Origin: an uncultured Haemophilus sp.
GTDB lineage: Bacteria > Pseudomonadota > Gammaproteobacteria > Enterobacterales > Pasteurellaceae
Reading direction: 5' to 3'
Length of the DNA: 7,221 nucleotides
NCBI GenBank assembly: GCA_902482195.1
Contig: CABSZQ010000064.1
Location: 1-7,221, forward strand
In this document: in pieces, positions 1-7,221 of the stretch
Layout: every line of letters begins with the position of its first letter
How positions within the stretch are numbered: position 1 is the first letter of the stretch
The notes under the pieces: generated by a model
What the model was told of the DNA's origin: nothing
Seen by the model: only the letters and a program-made list of their open reading frames with translations
Databases searched by the model: none
Translations under genes and position numbers: made by a program

Positions 1-780
1 CACTTGTGTACCACCGCCTTCCGTTTCGCCGTAAATGTGATATTGATACGCCGGCACGGTAGCGCGATATTTGTCTGTGCTGTTGACATGTTGGCGCGGA
101 TAGTCATATTCCGTGCCGCGAATTAAATGTAAACGACGTTTGGCTTCTGCCAATAATTCTTCACGTGTACCAAAAATAATGGCACCAGTCGGACAAACAT
201 GACAGCAACCAGGTAATTCACCTTTATCTAAACGTTCAACGCCTTTTTGGTTACAGAGTTCACATTTGCTGATTTCACCGAATGGATTGTCGTAGTCGTA
301 TTTTGGTACATCAAAAGGACATCCCACCATACAATAACGGCAACCGGTACAAATATCGGGATCGTATTTCACGATACCGGTTTTTGGATCTTTGGTTAGT
401 GCTTGAACAGGGCAAACGGCAACACAGTTAGGGTCAACGCAATGCATACATTGTTTTTTCACGTAAGCATAGCCGTTTTCGGTTTTGTCTTTATTTTTGC
501 CGTCGCCATCGCTCCAAACTTGAATCACGTTACGAGTAAACGGAGTAAGTTTATCGTTATTTGACCAGGTTTGATCGCCTTTCGGGTTCACTGGTGTGTG
601 GTTCACGTTTTGACATTCTGCCACGCATGCTTGACAACCTACACAAAGGGTAGAGTCGTAAAGCATTCCTAGTGCGCCGGGAATAGGCTCAACCGCTTCT
701 GATGCCTGCACATTTGACACAGGCAAAGTAGATGCGATTCCGCCAAGCATACCCGCTTTTAGAAATTTTCGTCTATCCAT
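1..780 (-). CDS. hybA: HybA, hydrogenase-2 ferredoxin-like electron-transfer subunit (partial, C-terminus beyond window)
   Basis: HybA carries electrons between the HybO small subunit and the membrane quinone pool through HybB in [NiFe]-hydrogenase 2, on the periplasmic side of the membrane. Reading the minus strand from the ATG at 780-778 gives 260 open codons to the window edge; the E. coli protein is about 328 residues, so the C-terminal part with the membrane anchor is missing. The N-terminus has a twin-arginine signal ([10 protein letters not shown]), as expected for Tat export of a folded iron-sulfur protein. Cysteines fall in four ferredoxin-type groups: C46/49/52/56, C111/114/119/123, C144/147/150/154 and C173/176/192/193/196, enough for four [4Fe-4S] clusters. 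Key motifs are [25 protein letters not shown] and [12 protein letters not shown]. The start lies 1 nt after the hybO stop, which implies translational coupling; an AGG within the end of hybO is the only visible ribosome site. The gene order hybO-hybA matches E. coli. Confidence 0.95.
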   Translation of the reverse strand, partial: MDRRKFLKAGMLGGIASTLPVSNVQASEAVEPIPGALGMLYDSTLCVGCQACVAECQNVNHTPVNPKGDQTWSNNDKLTPFTRNVIQVWSDGDGKNKDKTENGYAYVKKQCMHCVDPNCVAVCPVQALTKDPKTGIVKYDPDICTGCRYCMVGCPFDVPKYDYDNPFGEISKCELCNQKGVERLDKGELPGCCHVCPTGAIIFGTREELLAEAKRRLHLIRGTEYDYPRQHVNSTDKYRATVPAYQYHIYGETEGGGTQV

Positions 781-781
781 G

Positions 782-1930
782 TTATTTACCTGTATGTTGT
801 TCTTTCTCTGCGGCTTTAGCTTCAGAACGGGCTTTATGTTGAGCGCTTAATTCGCGTAAGGTCACAACACTTACACCAGCTAGGATTGCGGCTGCACCGC
901 CTAATAAACCAATAGCGGTCATAGTTGCACCTGAACCTTCGGTGTTATTAACATCTGGTTTTTCAACGCGTGGCGTTGGGTTTTCTACGCCCGCTAATTG
1001 GAAGATACCTTTAGTAAAGCCCACACCTTTTTCGTTACAACCATAGCAAGGGTGCCCGATACCAACCGGCCAGTTATTACCGCCGACATCACAGAATTCT
1101 AAAGTAGAGCAGTTGCCGTAAGTTTCTGGTCCTTTACAACCGAGATGATACAAACACCAACCATTGCGGTGACCGTAATCACCGTATTCTTTAGCGAAGC
1201 GACCCGCATCAAAGTGTGGACGACGATAGCAGTTTTCGTGAATTAAGCGATCGTAAGCGAATAATGGACGATTTAATTTATCCATTGCGGGTAGTTTCTT
1301 ATAAGTAAGAATATAAGCGACAGTTGCAAGGAAGTTGTGTGGATTTGGTGGACAGCCAGGAATATTAATCACTGGTGTGCCTTTTGGTAATACTTCAGAC
1401 AAGCTGCTTGCGCCAGTTGGGTTGCCACCGCTAGAAGGTACGCCGCCCCATGCTGCACAAGAACCGATCGCAATAATCGCTGCAGCACCTTTAGCGGCTT
1501 CTTGGATGTGTTCTACAATCGGTTTACCTGCTACCATACAATAGACGCCGCCGTCTTTCACCGGAATAGATCCATCTACGACTAAAACATATTTTCCATA
1601 ATACTGTTTAATTGCATTGTGTTTGTTATCTTCAGCTTGTTCCCCAAAGGCTGCAGAAAGGGTTTCGTGGTATTCTAAGGAAATCATTTCCAATACCAAG
1701 TTTTCTACTGTTGGGTGGGTCGCACGTAGCAAGGATTCAGTACAACCCGTACATTCTTGCGCACCAATCCATAATACTGGTGGGCGTTTAGGTTCGGTTA
1801 AAGCAGCGGTCATTTCTGCACCCGCTTTTGAACTTAACCCCATAGTCGCCGCAAGTGCGGTACATAACTTCATAAAATCCCGACGGGAAACTTCTGCTAA
1901 AGCAGAAAATAATCCATCACTTCGTTGCAT
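782..1930 (-). CDS. hybO: HybO, [NiFe]-hydrogenase-2 small subunit
   Basis: This is the small, electron-relaying subunit of the membrane-bound hydrogenase 2. It partners the Ni-Fe catalytic subunit HybC (expected off-window) and passes electrons from H2 towards HybA. It has 382 residues against about 372 in E. coli, and long stretches look nearly identical to the E. coli protein as I remember it. Residues 15-21 (SRRDFMK) form the Tat twin-arginine motif. The proximal cluster ligands appear as C60, C63 ([16 protein letters not shown]), C158 (IGSCAAWGG) and C193 ([10 protein letters not shown]). The distal cluster fits H231, C234, C259 and C265. The medial cluster fits C274 (or C280), C295 and C298 (HPCYGC). 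A hydrophobic helix at about 338-358, followed by a charged tail, is the C-terminal membrane anchor. The ATG at 1930 is preceded by TGGAGTGA with good spacing. hybO is the first gene of the operon, under a predicted FNR-dependent promoter. Confidence 0.97.
   Translation of the reverse strand: MQRSDGLFSALAEVSRRDFMKLCTALAATMGLSSKAGAEMTAALTEPKRPPVLWIGAQECTGCTESLLRATHPTVENLVLEMISLEYHETLSAAFGEQAEDNKHNAIKQYYGKYVLVVDGSIPVKDGGVYCMVAGKPIVEHIQEAAKGAAAIIAIGSCAAWGGVPSSGGNPTGASSLSEVLPKGTPVINIPGCPPNPHNFLATVAYILTYKKLPAMDKLNRPLFAYDRLIHENCYRRPHFDAGRFAKEYGDYGHRNGWCLYHLGCKGPETYGNCSTLEFCDVGGNNWPVGIGHPCYGCNEKGVGFTKGIFQLAGVENPTPRVEKPDVNNTEGSGATMTAIGLLGGAAAILAGVSVVTLRELSAQHKARSEAKAAEKEQHTGK
1853..1861 (+). repeat. 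DNA uptake signal sequence core (Hin type)
   Basis: Exact AAGTGCGGT, lying inside hybO where it encodes part of the Tat signal region (Thr-Ala-Leu on the minus strand). This core is the preferred DNA-uptake motif of naturally competent Haemophilus-branch Pasteurellaceae. Confidence 0.85.
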
Positions 1931-1967
1931 ATAATCACTCCAATTGGCACGTTACTTGTATGGTTAA

Positions 1968-2017
1968 TCTAACTATGATATGCCTTGATGCGGGAAATTT
2001 ATTTGATCGTAATCAAA
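1968..2017 (-). promoter_or_regulatory. Predicted FNR-activated promoter of the hyb operon
   Basis: A perfect FNR palindrome, TTGATCGTAATCAA (2003-2016), lies upstream of hybO. On the minus strand a TATCAT -10 hexamer (one mismatch to TATAAT) occupies 1980-1975, which predicts a start of transcription at about 1968. The palindrome centre (2009.5) then falls exactly at -41.5, the standard class II FNR activator position. No good -35 is visible, as expected for such a promoter. The leader to the hybO ATG would be about 38 nt. FNR is an oxygen-labile iron-sulfur activator, so the hydrogenase should be made under anaerobiosis. The site and spacing are seen directly; the activity is inferred. Confidence 0.85.
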
Positions 2018-2055
2018 AATATCCCTATTTTCCTTACAAAATAAGAGGGTAAGTG

Positions 2056-2112
2056 ATTGTTTTTACTTGTTTATTGAGAATGATTGTTATTTGGTGATAT
2101 TGTTTTTACTTG
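2056..2112. repeat. 14-bp perfect direct repeat, two copies with 43-bp period
   Basis: ATTGTTTTTACTTG occurs at 2056-2069 and again, base for base, at 2099-2112. The 43-bp offset is close to four turns of B-DNA, so both copies would face the same side of the helix. A shorter related repeat, TGATTGTT, occurs at 2054-2061 and 2081-2088. The repeats lie in the middle of the divergent control region, outside any gene. I do not recognise the binding protein. Confidence 0.6.
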
Positions 2113-2114
2113 GA

Positions 2115-2129
2115 GTACATTTTTTGTAC
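2115..2129. promoter_or_regulatory. Small palindrome GTACA-N5-TGTAC, possible operator
   Basis: GTACA (2115-2119) and TGTAC (2125-2129) are inverted repeats around five T residues. The flanks extend the symmetry imperfectly (GAG before, ACTC after). It starts 2 nt after the second copy of the 14-bp direct repeat. With only five bp per arm this could be a regulator half-site pair or chance; there is no match to a regulator that I can name. Confidence 0.35.
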
Positions 2130-2185
2130 ACTCAATCACAATAGTAAAGCAAAGATTTAGACGCTAAAAAGCTTAGTGAAAATTG

Positions 2186-2194
2186 ACCGCACTT
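2186..2194 (-). repeat. DNA uptake signal sequence core in the hybO-lemA intergenic region
   Basis: ACCGCACTT, the complement of AAGTGCGGT. On the minus strand the core is followed by CAATTTT, agreeing with the A/T-rich extension typical of functional Haemophilus uptake sites. Confidence 0.85.
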
Positions 2195-2242
2195 CTGTGT
2201 GATCTAAATGGGTAGGTAGACAAAACTAAATTCTTGGTTTTA

Positions 2243-2311
2243 TTGATTTTTATCAACAAAATATTGTCTAAGTGAATAGATTTTATTACGCTTTTCCCTA
2301 TACTGAGTAGG
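2243..2311 (+). promoter_or_regulatory. Predicted promoter of the lemA-DUF3137 unit with FNR site
   Basis: A second perfect FNR palindrome, TTGATTTTTATCAA, spans 2243-2256. Downstream on the plus strand, TATACT at 2299-2304 matches the -10 consensus at five of six positions and predicts a start at about 2311. The palindrome centre (2249.5) is then at -61.5, the standard class I FNR position, where the activator contacts the RNA polymerase alpha C-terminal domain. No convincing -35 is present at 16-18 bp spacing. The resulting leader is about 23 nt and contains the ribosome site. Repression or a chance match in A/T-rich DNA are alternatives. Confidence 0.6.
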
Positions 2312-2333
2312 GTAATTTTTCTATGGAGAAACA

Positions 2334-2891
2334 ATGATGAATATAGTTGTGGGTATTGTCCTTCTCGGTTTAGCTTTCACTATTTCAATGTATAACAAAT
2401 TGATTAGAAAACGTAATCAGGTGAGTAGTGTTGAAGCCAGTGTGGATGTTCAGTTAAAGCGTCGTTATGATTTATTGCCAAACCTTGTTGCTACTGCAAA
2501 GGAATATATGTCGCATGAGCGTAGCTTACTTGAGCGTATCGTGACTTTACGCGAAAGTGCTAAATCAGCCCATTCTACAAGTGAGAAATTCCAACTCAAT
2601 AATGAGATTTCGGGGGTATTACGTCATTTACAGGTTCGTCTAGAAAATTATCCGGATCTCAAAGCCAATCAAAATCTTTTGCAAATTCAGACCACACTTA
2701 GCGATATAGAAGAGCAAATCTCTGCAGCTAGACGTACTTATAATTCAGCAGTTGAAGAGTATAACAATGCGGTGGAAATGTTCCCGTCAAATTTAATCGC
2801 AAATTTGTTTAATTTCCAGAAAGGAACATTTTTCGATATTCCTCAGAATGAGGCTGAAGTCCCTAATGTGAGTAATTTATTTAAACAATAA
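2334..2891 (+). CDS. lemA: LemA family membrane protein
   Basis: This 185-residue protein belongs to the LemA family: single-pass inner-membrane proteins with a long helical domain and no firmly established function. The N-terminus (about residues 3-20) is one hydrophobic helix. Family signatures follow: YNKLIRKRNQV (20-30), DVQLKRRYDLLPNLV (38-52), ENYPDLKANQNLLQ (104-117) and the AARRTYNSAVEEYNNAVEMFP helix region (131-151). The C-terminus ends in the usual short Phe-containing tail. Length and motif order are normal for the family. Two adjacent ATGs (2334, 2337) follow GGAGAA at 2325-2330; the second has slightly better spacing, so the protein may start one residue later. It is the first gene of a two-gene unit with the DUF3137-like gene 11 nt downstream. 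LemA genes elsewhere sit beside TPM-domain, HtpX-type protease or DUF3137 genes, which hints at envelope or membrane-protein quality work, but that is inference. Confidence 0.9.
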   Translation: MMNIVVGIVLLGLAFTISMYNKLIRKRNQVSSVEASVDVQLKRRYDLLPNLVATAKEYMSHERSLLERIVTLRESAKSAHSTSEKFQLNNEISGVLRHLQVRLENYPDLKANQNLLQIQTTLSDIEEQISAARRTYNSAVEEYNNAVEMFPSNLIANLFNFQKGTFFDIPQNEAEVPNVSNLFKQ

Positions 2892-2902
2892 GTGAAAAAA
2901 CC

Positions 2903-3790
2903 ATGAATACACCAAAAGAGATTGAAGGGATTCGTTTTCTTGGATTGGAAAAATTAGATGAGGAACGTTTAGCCATAAAATCCCTCATCAATAAATGGAT
3001 TATTATGCTATGCGTTGGGTTATTTTTTCTCATCGGAACGATAGGGAATGGGTATCTATTAAGTACAGCATTGATCCTTGGTGTGCTCATTTATTCTTTT
3101 CGTCATTTATTTTTTAAATATAAGCGCTTTATTGCAGAATTTAAAACTCGAGTGATTAATACGATTGTCCAGGAATTTGGTTTCCGCTTTAGCGCTGATA
3201 GAGGACTGAATATTGCTGATTTCCTCACCGTTTATGATACTGGTACCGCGACATTCCGTAGTGAGGATTTAATTTTTGGTGAGTTTAACCAAACTGAAGT
3301 TGAAATCTGTGATTTTTCAGCATTTAACATGTCGTTGAAAGAGAAATCAGTTAGGGCATTAGGCACTCAGAATTTTCAAGGCATTTTATTTAAAGCCACT
3401 TTTCCTAAAGAGCTGGCTCATTGGGTTTATGTTTGCGATAAAAAGGAAGCGGGTTTAAGAAAAGAAGGTGAAATTGCCTTAATGGATAATCCATCTTTTA
3501 ATCGTTACTTTGATGTGTTTACGGAAGATCAAATCTTAGCTAGATATGCCTTATCACCTAAGTTAATGGAGAGCTTTTGTGGTTTGAAAGAGAAATTTAA
3601 TTGTCCTATTTCGATGGTACTTCGTAACCGAGAAGTGATTGTTGCGGTTAATTTAGGCAGGAATAGTTTTGAACCATCCTTTGAAAAGTCCTTATTGGAG
3701 GATAATACTATTCGAGATTATATTTCGAGTATCAAAGGTTTCACAGATATGGTGAAAGAACTCGGGTTAAATAACCACATTTGGAAATAA
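2903..3790 (+). CDS. DUF3137-like membrane protein of unknown function
   Basis: This is a 295-residue protein. The N-terminal 30 residues are charged and probably cytoplasmic. Two hydrophobic helices at about 32-48 and 51-70 are separated by a short turn (GNGY). A long soluble domain follows, presumably on the cytoplasmic side as both tails of the hairpin would be. The stretch SEDLIFGEFNQTEVEICD (120-137), followed by FQGILFKATFPKE (158-170), resembles the pattern I associate with the DUF3137 family. That assignment is from memory of the pattern, not a search. No catalytic motif or cofactor site is visible. The start ATG is 11 nt after the lemA stop with only a weak AGTGA upstream, so it is probably translated by coupling to lemA. 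Co-transcription with lemA is supported by the tight spacing and by the shared terminator 14 nt downstream. The two products probably work together in the inner membrane; the task is unknown. Confidence 0.85.
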   Translation: MNTPKEIEGIRFLGLEKLDEERLAIKSLINKWIIMLCVGLFFLIGTIGNGYLLSTALILGVLIYSFRHLFFKYKRFIAEFKTRVINTIVQEFGFRFSADRGLNIADFLTVYDTGTATFRSEDLIFGEFNQTEVEICDFSAFNMSLKEKSVRALGTQNFQGILFKATFPKELAHWVYVCDKKEAGLRKEGEIALMDNPSFNRYFDVFTEDQILARYALSPKLMESFCGLKEKFNCPISMVLRNREVIVAVNLGRNSFEPSFEKSLLEDNTIRDYISSIKGFTDMVKELGLNNHIWK

Positions 3791-3804
3791 GTGTTAATGC
3801 AATA

Positions 3805-3838
3805 AAAAAGACGAGTTTAGGTAAAAACTCGTCTTTTT
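3805..3838 (+). terminator. Intrinsic terminator of the lemA-DUF3137 unit
   Basis: A perfect 14-bp inverted repeat: AAAAAGACGAGTTT (3805-3818) and AAACTCGTCTTTTT (3825-3838), with a 6-nt AGGTAA loop. The right arm ends in the U-run. The A-run on the left arm makes it structurally bidirectional, although no minus-strand gene converges here. It begins 14 nt after the DUF3137 stop and isolates gyrB from upstream transcription. Confidence 0.93.
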
Positions 3839-3888
3839 GTTTATATGCTATGTATTTGTTTATTGGTTTTTAAACAGCGAAAATTTTG

Positions 3889-3897
3889 ACCGCACTT
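3889..3897 (-). repeat. DNA uptake signal sequence core upstream of gyrB
   Basis: ACCGCACTT; on the minus strand the core continues CAAAATTTTCG, an excellent match to the extended A/T-tract uptake consensus. It lies between the lemA-unit terminator and the gyrB promoter. Confidence 0.87.
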
Positions 3898-3922
3898 TTA
3901 TTTCGCAAAATAGTCAGTTTTT

Positions 3923-3938
3923 TGCTATAATTCCGCAC
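3923..3938 (+). promoter_or_regulatory. gyrB promoter, extended -10 type
   Basis: TGCTATAAT at 3923-3931 combines a perfect -10 hexamer (3926-3931) with the TGn extension, which compensates for the lack of a recognisable -35 at the normal distance. Transcription should start at about 3938, giving a leader of about 29 nt. In E. coli, gyrase promoters are induced by DNA relaxation through the -10 and start region; whether this one is cannot be read from the sequence. The ribosome site is weak (AGAGA at 3956-3960), but the spacing to the ATG at 3967 is normal. Confidence 0.8.
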
Positions 3939-3957
3939 AATTTTCATTACAAAATAG

Positions 3958-6393
<2,436 letters not shown>

Positions 6394-6422
6394 TCTAATA
6401 TTCAAAAATATCACTGAGAATG

Positions 6423-6431
6423 ACCGCACTT
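6423..6431 (-). repeat. DNA uptake signal sequence core, left arm of the gyrB terminator
   Basis: Exact ACCGCACTT. It pairs with GAGTGCGGT (6441-6449), an eight-of-nine match on the plus strand, so the two copies form the terminator stem. Confidence 0.88.
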
Positions 6432-6459
6432 AGGAAAACCGAGTGCGGTATTTTTTTTA
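6423..6459 (+). terminator. gyrB terminator formed by inverted uptake sequences
   Basis: ACCGCACT (6423-6430) pairs with AGTGCGGT (6442-6449) in a perfect 8-bp GC-rich stem. The 11-nt loop contains a possible two-pair inner extension (GG/CC at 6433-6434 and 6439-6440). Eight T residues follow at 6451-6458. It begins 29 nt after the gyrB stop. Inverted uptake-sequence pairs acting as terminators are well known in Haemophilus. Confidence 0.93.
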
Positions 6460-6518
6460 TTTTATTTGGAAATAGAAATAATTTTCAATTAGATCTATTA
6501 TTTGTGTGTATTCTTTAC

Positions 6519-6531
6519 TATAATTTTCACG
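6519..6531 (+). promoter_or_regulatory. Probable promoter of the ABC transporter gene
   Basis: A perfect TATAAT at 6519-6524 predicts a start at about 6531. No hexamer resembling TTGACA lies 15-18 bp upstream and there is no TGn extension, so it may be weak or need an activator; the upstream DNA is very A/T-rich. It implies a leader of about 116 nt before the ABC gene, holding a short ORF and a terminator hairpin. Confidence 0.55.
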
Positions 6532-6551
6532 ATTTTTATCGTTTAAGGACA

Positions 6552-6584
6552 ATGATACGAAATAGACTCGTTTTTTGTTGTTAG
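6552..6584 (+). CDS. Candidate leader peptide with tandem C-terminal Cys codons
   Basis: ATG at 6552 opens a 10-codon frame, MIRNRLVFCC, ending TGT TGT TAG. TAAGGA (6544-6549) upstream is a good Shine-Dalgarno core, but its spacing to the ATG is short (2 nt), which is a real weakness. The frame lies 21 nt after the predicted transcription start and its stop is 10 nt before an intrinsic terminator, ahead of a CydD-like transporter gene. This is the layout of a leader peptide in an amino-acid-sensing attenuator, with cysteine as the candidate signal. The paired Cys codons come from a T/G-rich run and could be chance. No antiterminator pairing is obvious. Confidence 0.35.
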   Translation: MIRNRLVFCC

Positions 6585-6594
6585 ATTGGTAGCA

Positions 6595-6627
6595 AAGTAC
6601 GCATAGTAATGTGCGTACTTCTTTTTT
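6595..6627 (+). terminator. Intrinsic terminator in the leader of the ABC transporter gene (possible attenuator)
   Basis: AAGTACGCA (6595-6603) and TGCGTACTT (6612-6620) form a perfect 9-bp stem with an 8-nt loop (TAGTAATG). CTTTTTT follows at 6621-6627. It lies only 7 nt before the AGGAG ribosome site of the downstream gene and after that gene's only obvious promoter. It therefore cannot be the end-of-gyrB terminator, which is already present at 6423-6459. Its position suggests conditional read-through control of the transporter gene. Confidence 0.75.
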
Positions 6628-6646
6628 GTTTTTAGGAGCAATCATT

Positions 6647-7221
6647 ATGATGATAGATAAACGCCTAATTAACACGGTGGCCGACAGTAAAAAATGGATT
6701 GGTATCACGGTGTTATGGAACTGGGTGGCGTTAATTGGTGGGATTATTAGTGCCGTCGTGTTTTCTTATATTTTACAGGCGGCTTATTTTAATGAATTGG
6801 GTCCACTAAGTGCGGTCATTTTGGGCATCGTTTTAATTGCTGCTTTGGCGTTGCGTGCCTTTGCGGGTAAAAAATCGGTGCAGTCTTCTTATTTTGCGAG
6901 TACGAAAGTAAAACATGAACTGCGTAGCCTCATCTATCGCAAATTAGCCTCAATGCCACTTAACCAAGTGAATCAACAATCTACGTCAAATATTATCCAA
7001 GTGGCTTCAGAAGGTGTGGAGCAGCTTGAAATCTACTTTGGGCGTTATTTGCCTCAGCTTTTTTATAGCTTGCTTGCTCCGCTCACACTCTTTGCTTTCC
7101 TGATCTTTTTCAGTTTTAAAACAGCGGTAATTTTGTTGATTTGCGTGCCGTTGATCCCGATGTCGATTATTGCGGTGAATAAAATTGCGAAAAAACTCTT
7201 GGCTAAATATTGGTCTATTTA
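6647..7221 (+). CDS. CydD-like ABC exporter, N-terminal membrane domain (partial)
   Basis: A frame of 191 complete codons runs off the right edge. It starts at the ATG at 6647 behind a strong AGGAG (6634-6638, 8 nt spacing); the adjacent ATG at 6650 is an alternative. The visible part is an ABC transporter type-1 membrane domain. Hydrophobic helices lie at about residues 16-45 and 54-72, then at about 140-160 and 160-178. The coupling region reads VKHELRSLIYRKLASMPLNQV, and YFGRYLPQLFYSLLAPL followed by VPLIPM resembles the CydD subgroup of fused permease-ATPases. The ATPase domain (Walker A, signature, Walker B) would lie off-window. CydDC exporters are linked to cysteine, glutathione or haem traffic and cytochrome bd assembly, but the substrate here is unknown. 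The opening MIDKRL...SKK is, from memory, more like CydD-type proteins of Firmicutes than the enterobacterial CydD. A partner CydC-like gene is expected downstream. Confidence 0.85.
   Translation, partial: MMIDKRLINTVADSKKWIGITVLWNWVALIGGIISAVVFSYILQAAYFNELGPLSAVILGIVLIAALALRAFAGKKSVQSSYFASTKVKHELRSLIYRKLASMPLNQVNQQSTSNIIQVASEGVEQLEIYFGRYLPQLFYSLLAPLTLFAFLIFFSFKTAVILLICVPLIPMSIIAVNKIAKKLLAKYWSI
6808..6816 (+). repeat. DNA uptake signal sequence core within the ABC transporter gene
   Basis: Exact AAGTGCGGT followed by CATTTTG, encoding Leu-Ser-Ala-Val-Ile in a loop or helix start of the membrane domain. Its presence shows that the gene has been resident long enough to carry the host's uptake signal, even if it came from outside. 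Confidence 0.83.

Noticed and set aside
1335..1934. Plus-strand ORFs of 69 and 105 codons opposite hybO
   Set aside because: They are antisense shadows of a strongly conserved hydrogenase gene, with no ribosome site and no recognisable protein features.
1963..1973. GTTA-ATC-TAAC inverted repeat at the predicted hyb transcription start
   Set aside because: Only four bp per arm; too short to separate from chance in A/T-rich DNA.
2208..2214. NarL/NarP-type heptamer ATGGGTA upstream of lemA
   Set aside because: It fits the degenerate heptamer but lacks the inverted partner two bases away that NarP needs; a single 7-bp degenerate match is expected by chance.
2881..3090. Minus-strand ORF opposite the start of the DUF3137-like gene
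   Set aside because: It lies antisense to a well-supported gene with matching membrane helices and has no initiation signals.
6557..6576. ACGA/TCGT mini-hairpin followed by a T-run inside the candidate leader ORF
   Set aside because: A 4-bp stem is too weak for a terminator; the 9-bp hairpin downstream is the credible structure.
6609..6635. Tiny plus-strand ORF MCVLLFCF inside the leader hairpin, stop overlapping the AGGAG site
   Set aside because: It contains two Cys codons and touches the ABC ribosome site, but it has no Shine-Dalgarno and lies inside the terminator stem and U-run, so the codons are explained by that structure.
6457..6708. Minus-strand ORF of 83 codons across the region between gyrB and the ABC gene
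   Set aside because: It overlaps the ABC gene start and its strong ribosome site, has no ribosome site of its own, and translates a region that holds the promoter, leader and hairpin elements; its composition is that of A/T-rich noncoding DNA read backwards.

Overview
The window looks like chromosomal DNA from a gamma-proteobacterium of the family Pasteurellaceae. The main evidence is the DNA uptake signal sequence core AAGTGCGGT (or its complement), which occurs seven times as an exact match and once with one mismatch in 7.2 kb. This is the form used by the Haemophilus/Aggregatibacter/Pasteurella branch; the Actinobacillus pleuropneumoniae branch uses ACAAGCGGT. The proteins, above all GyrB and HybO, are very close to their enterobacterial counterparts. 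From memory, Haemophilus influenzae Rd lacks a hydrogenase-2 operon, so a Haemophilus parainfluenzae-like or Aggregatibacter-like genome seems more likely. The species cannot be fixed from the sequence alone.

Layout. (1) Positions 1-1930, minus strand: the start of a hydrogenase-2 operon. hybO (small subunit) is complete and is followed after 1 nt by hybA (four-cluster ferredoxin-like subunit), which runs off the left edge. The remaining hyb genes should lie beyond the window. (2) Positions 1931-2333: a 403-nt divergent control region. It holds two perfect FNR palindromes, one placed exactly for the hyb promoter and one well placed for the opposite operon. It also holds a 14-bp direct repeat, a small palindrome, a weak Fur-like match and an uptake sequence. 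(3) Positions 2334-3790, plus strand: a two-gene unit encoding a LemA-family membrane protein and a DUF3137-like membrane protein, closed by a perfect 14-bp-stem terminator. (4) Positions 3791-6458: gyrB with its own extended -10 promoter and a terminator built from an inverted pair of uptake sequences. (5) Positions 6459-7221: a promoter, a candidate 10-codon leader peptide ending Cys-Cys-stop, an intrinsic terminator, and then the start of a CydD-like ABC transporter gene that runs off the right edge.

How the parts fit together. The hydrogenase genes and probably the lemA unit appear to be switched by oxygen through FNR from a shared intergenic region. This suggests that the LemA/DUF3137 pair serves anaerobic or envelope physiology, but no function is established here. 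gyrB is an ordinary housekeeping gene. The ABC transporter leader has the parts of a transcription attenuator (short ORF with terminal Cys codons, then hairpin and U-run, then a strong ribosome site). It is the most unusual element in the window, although an antiterminator partner could not be identified by eye.
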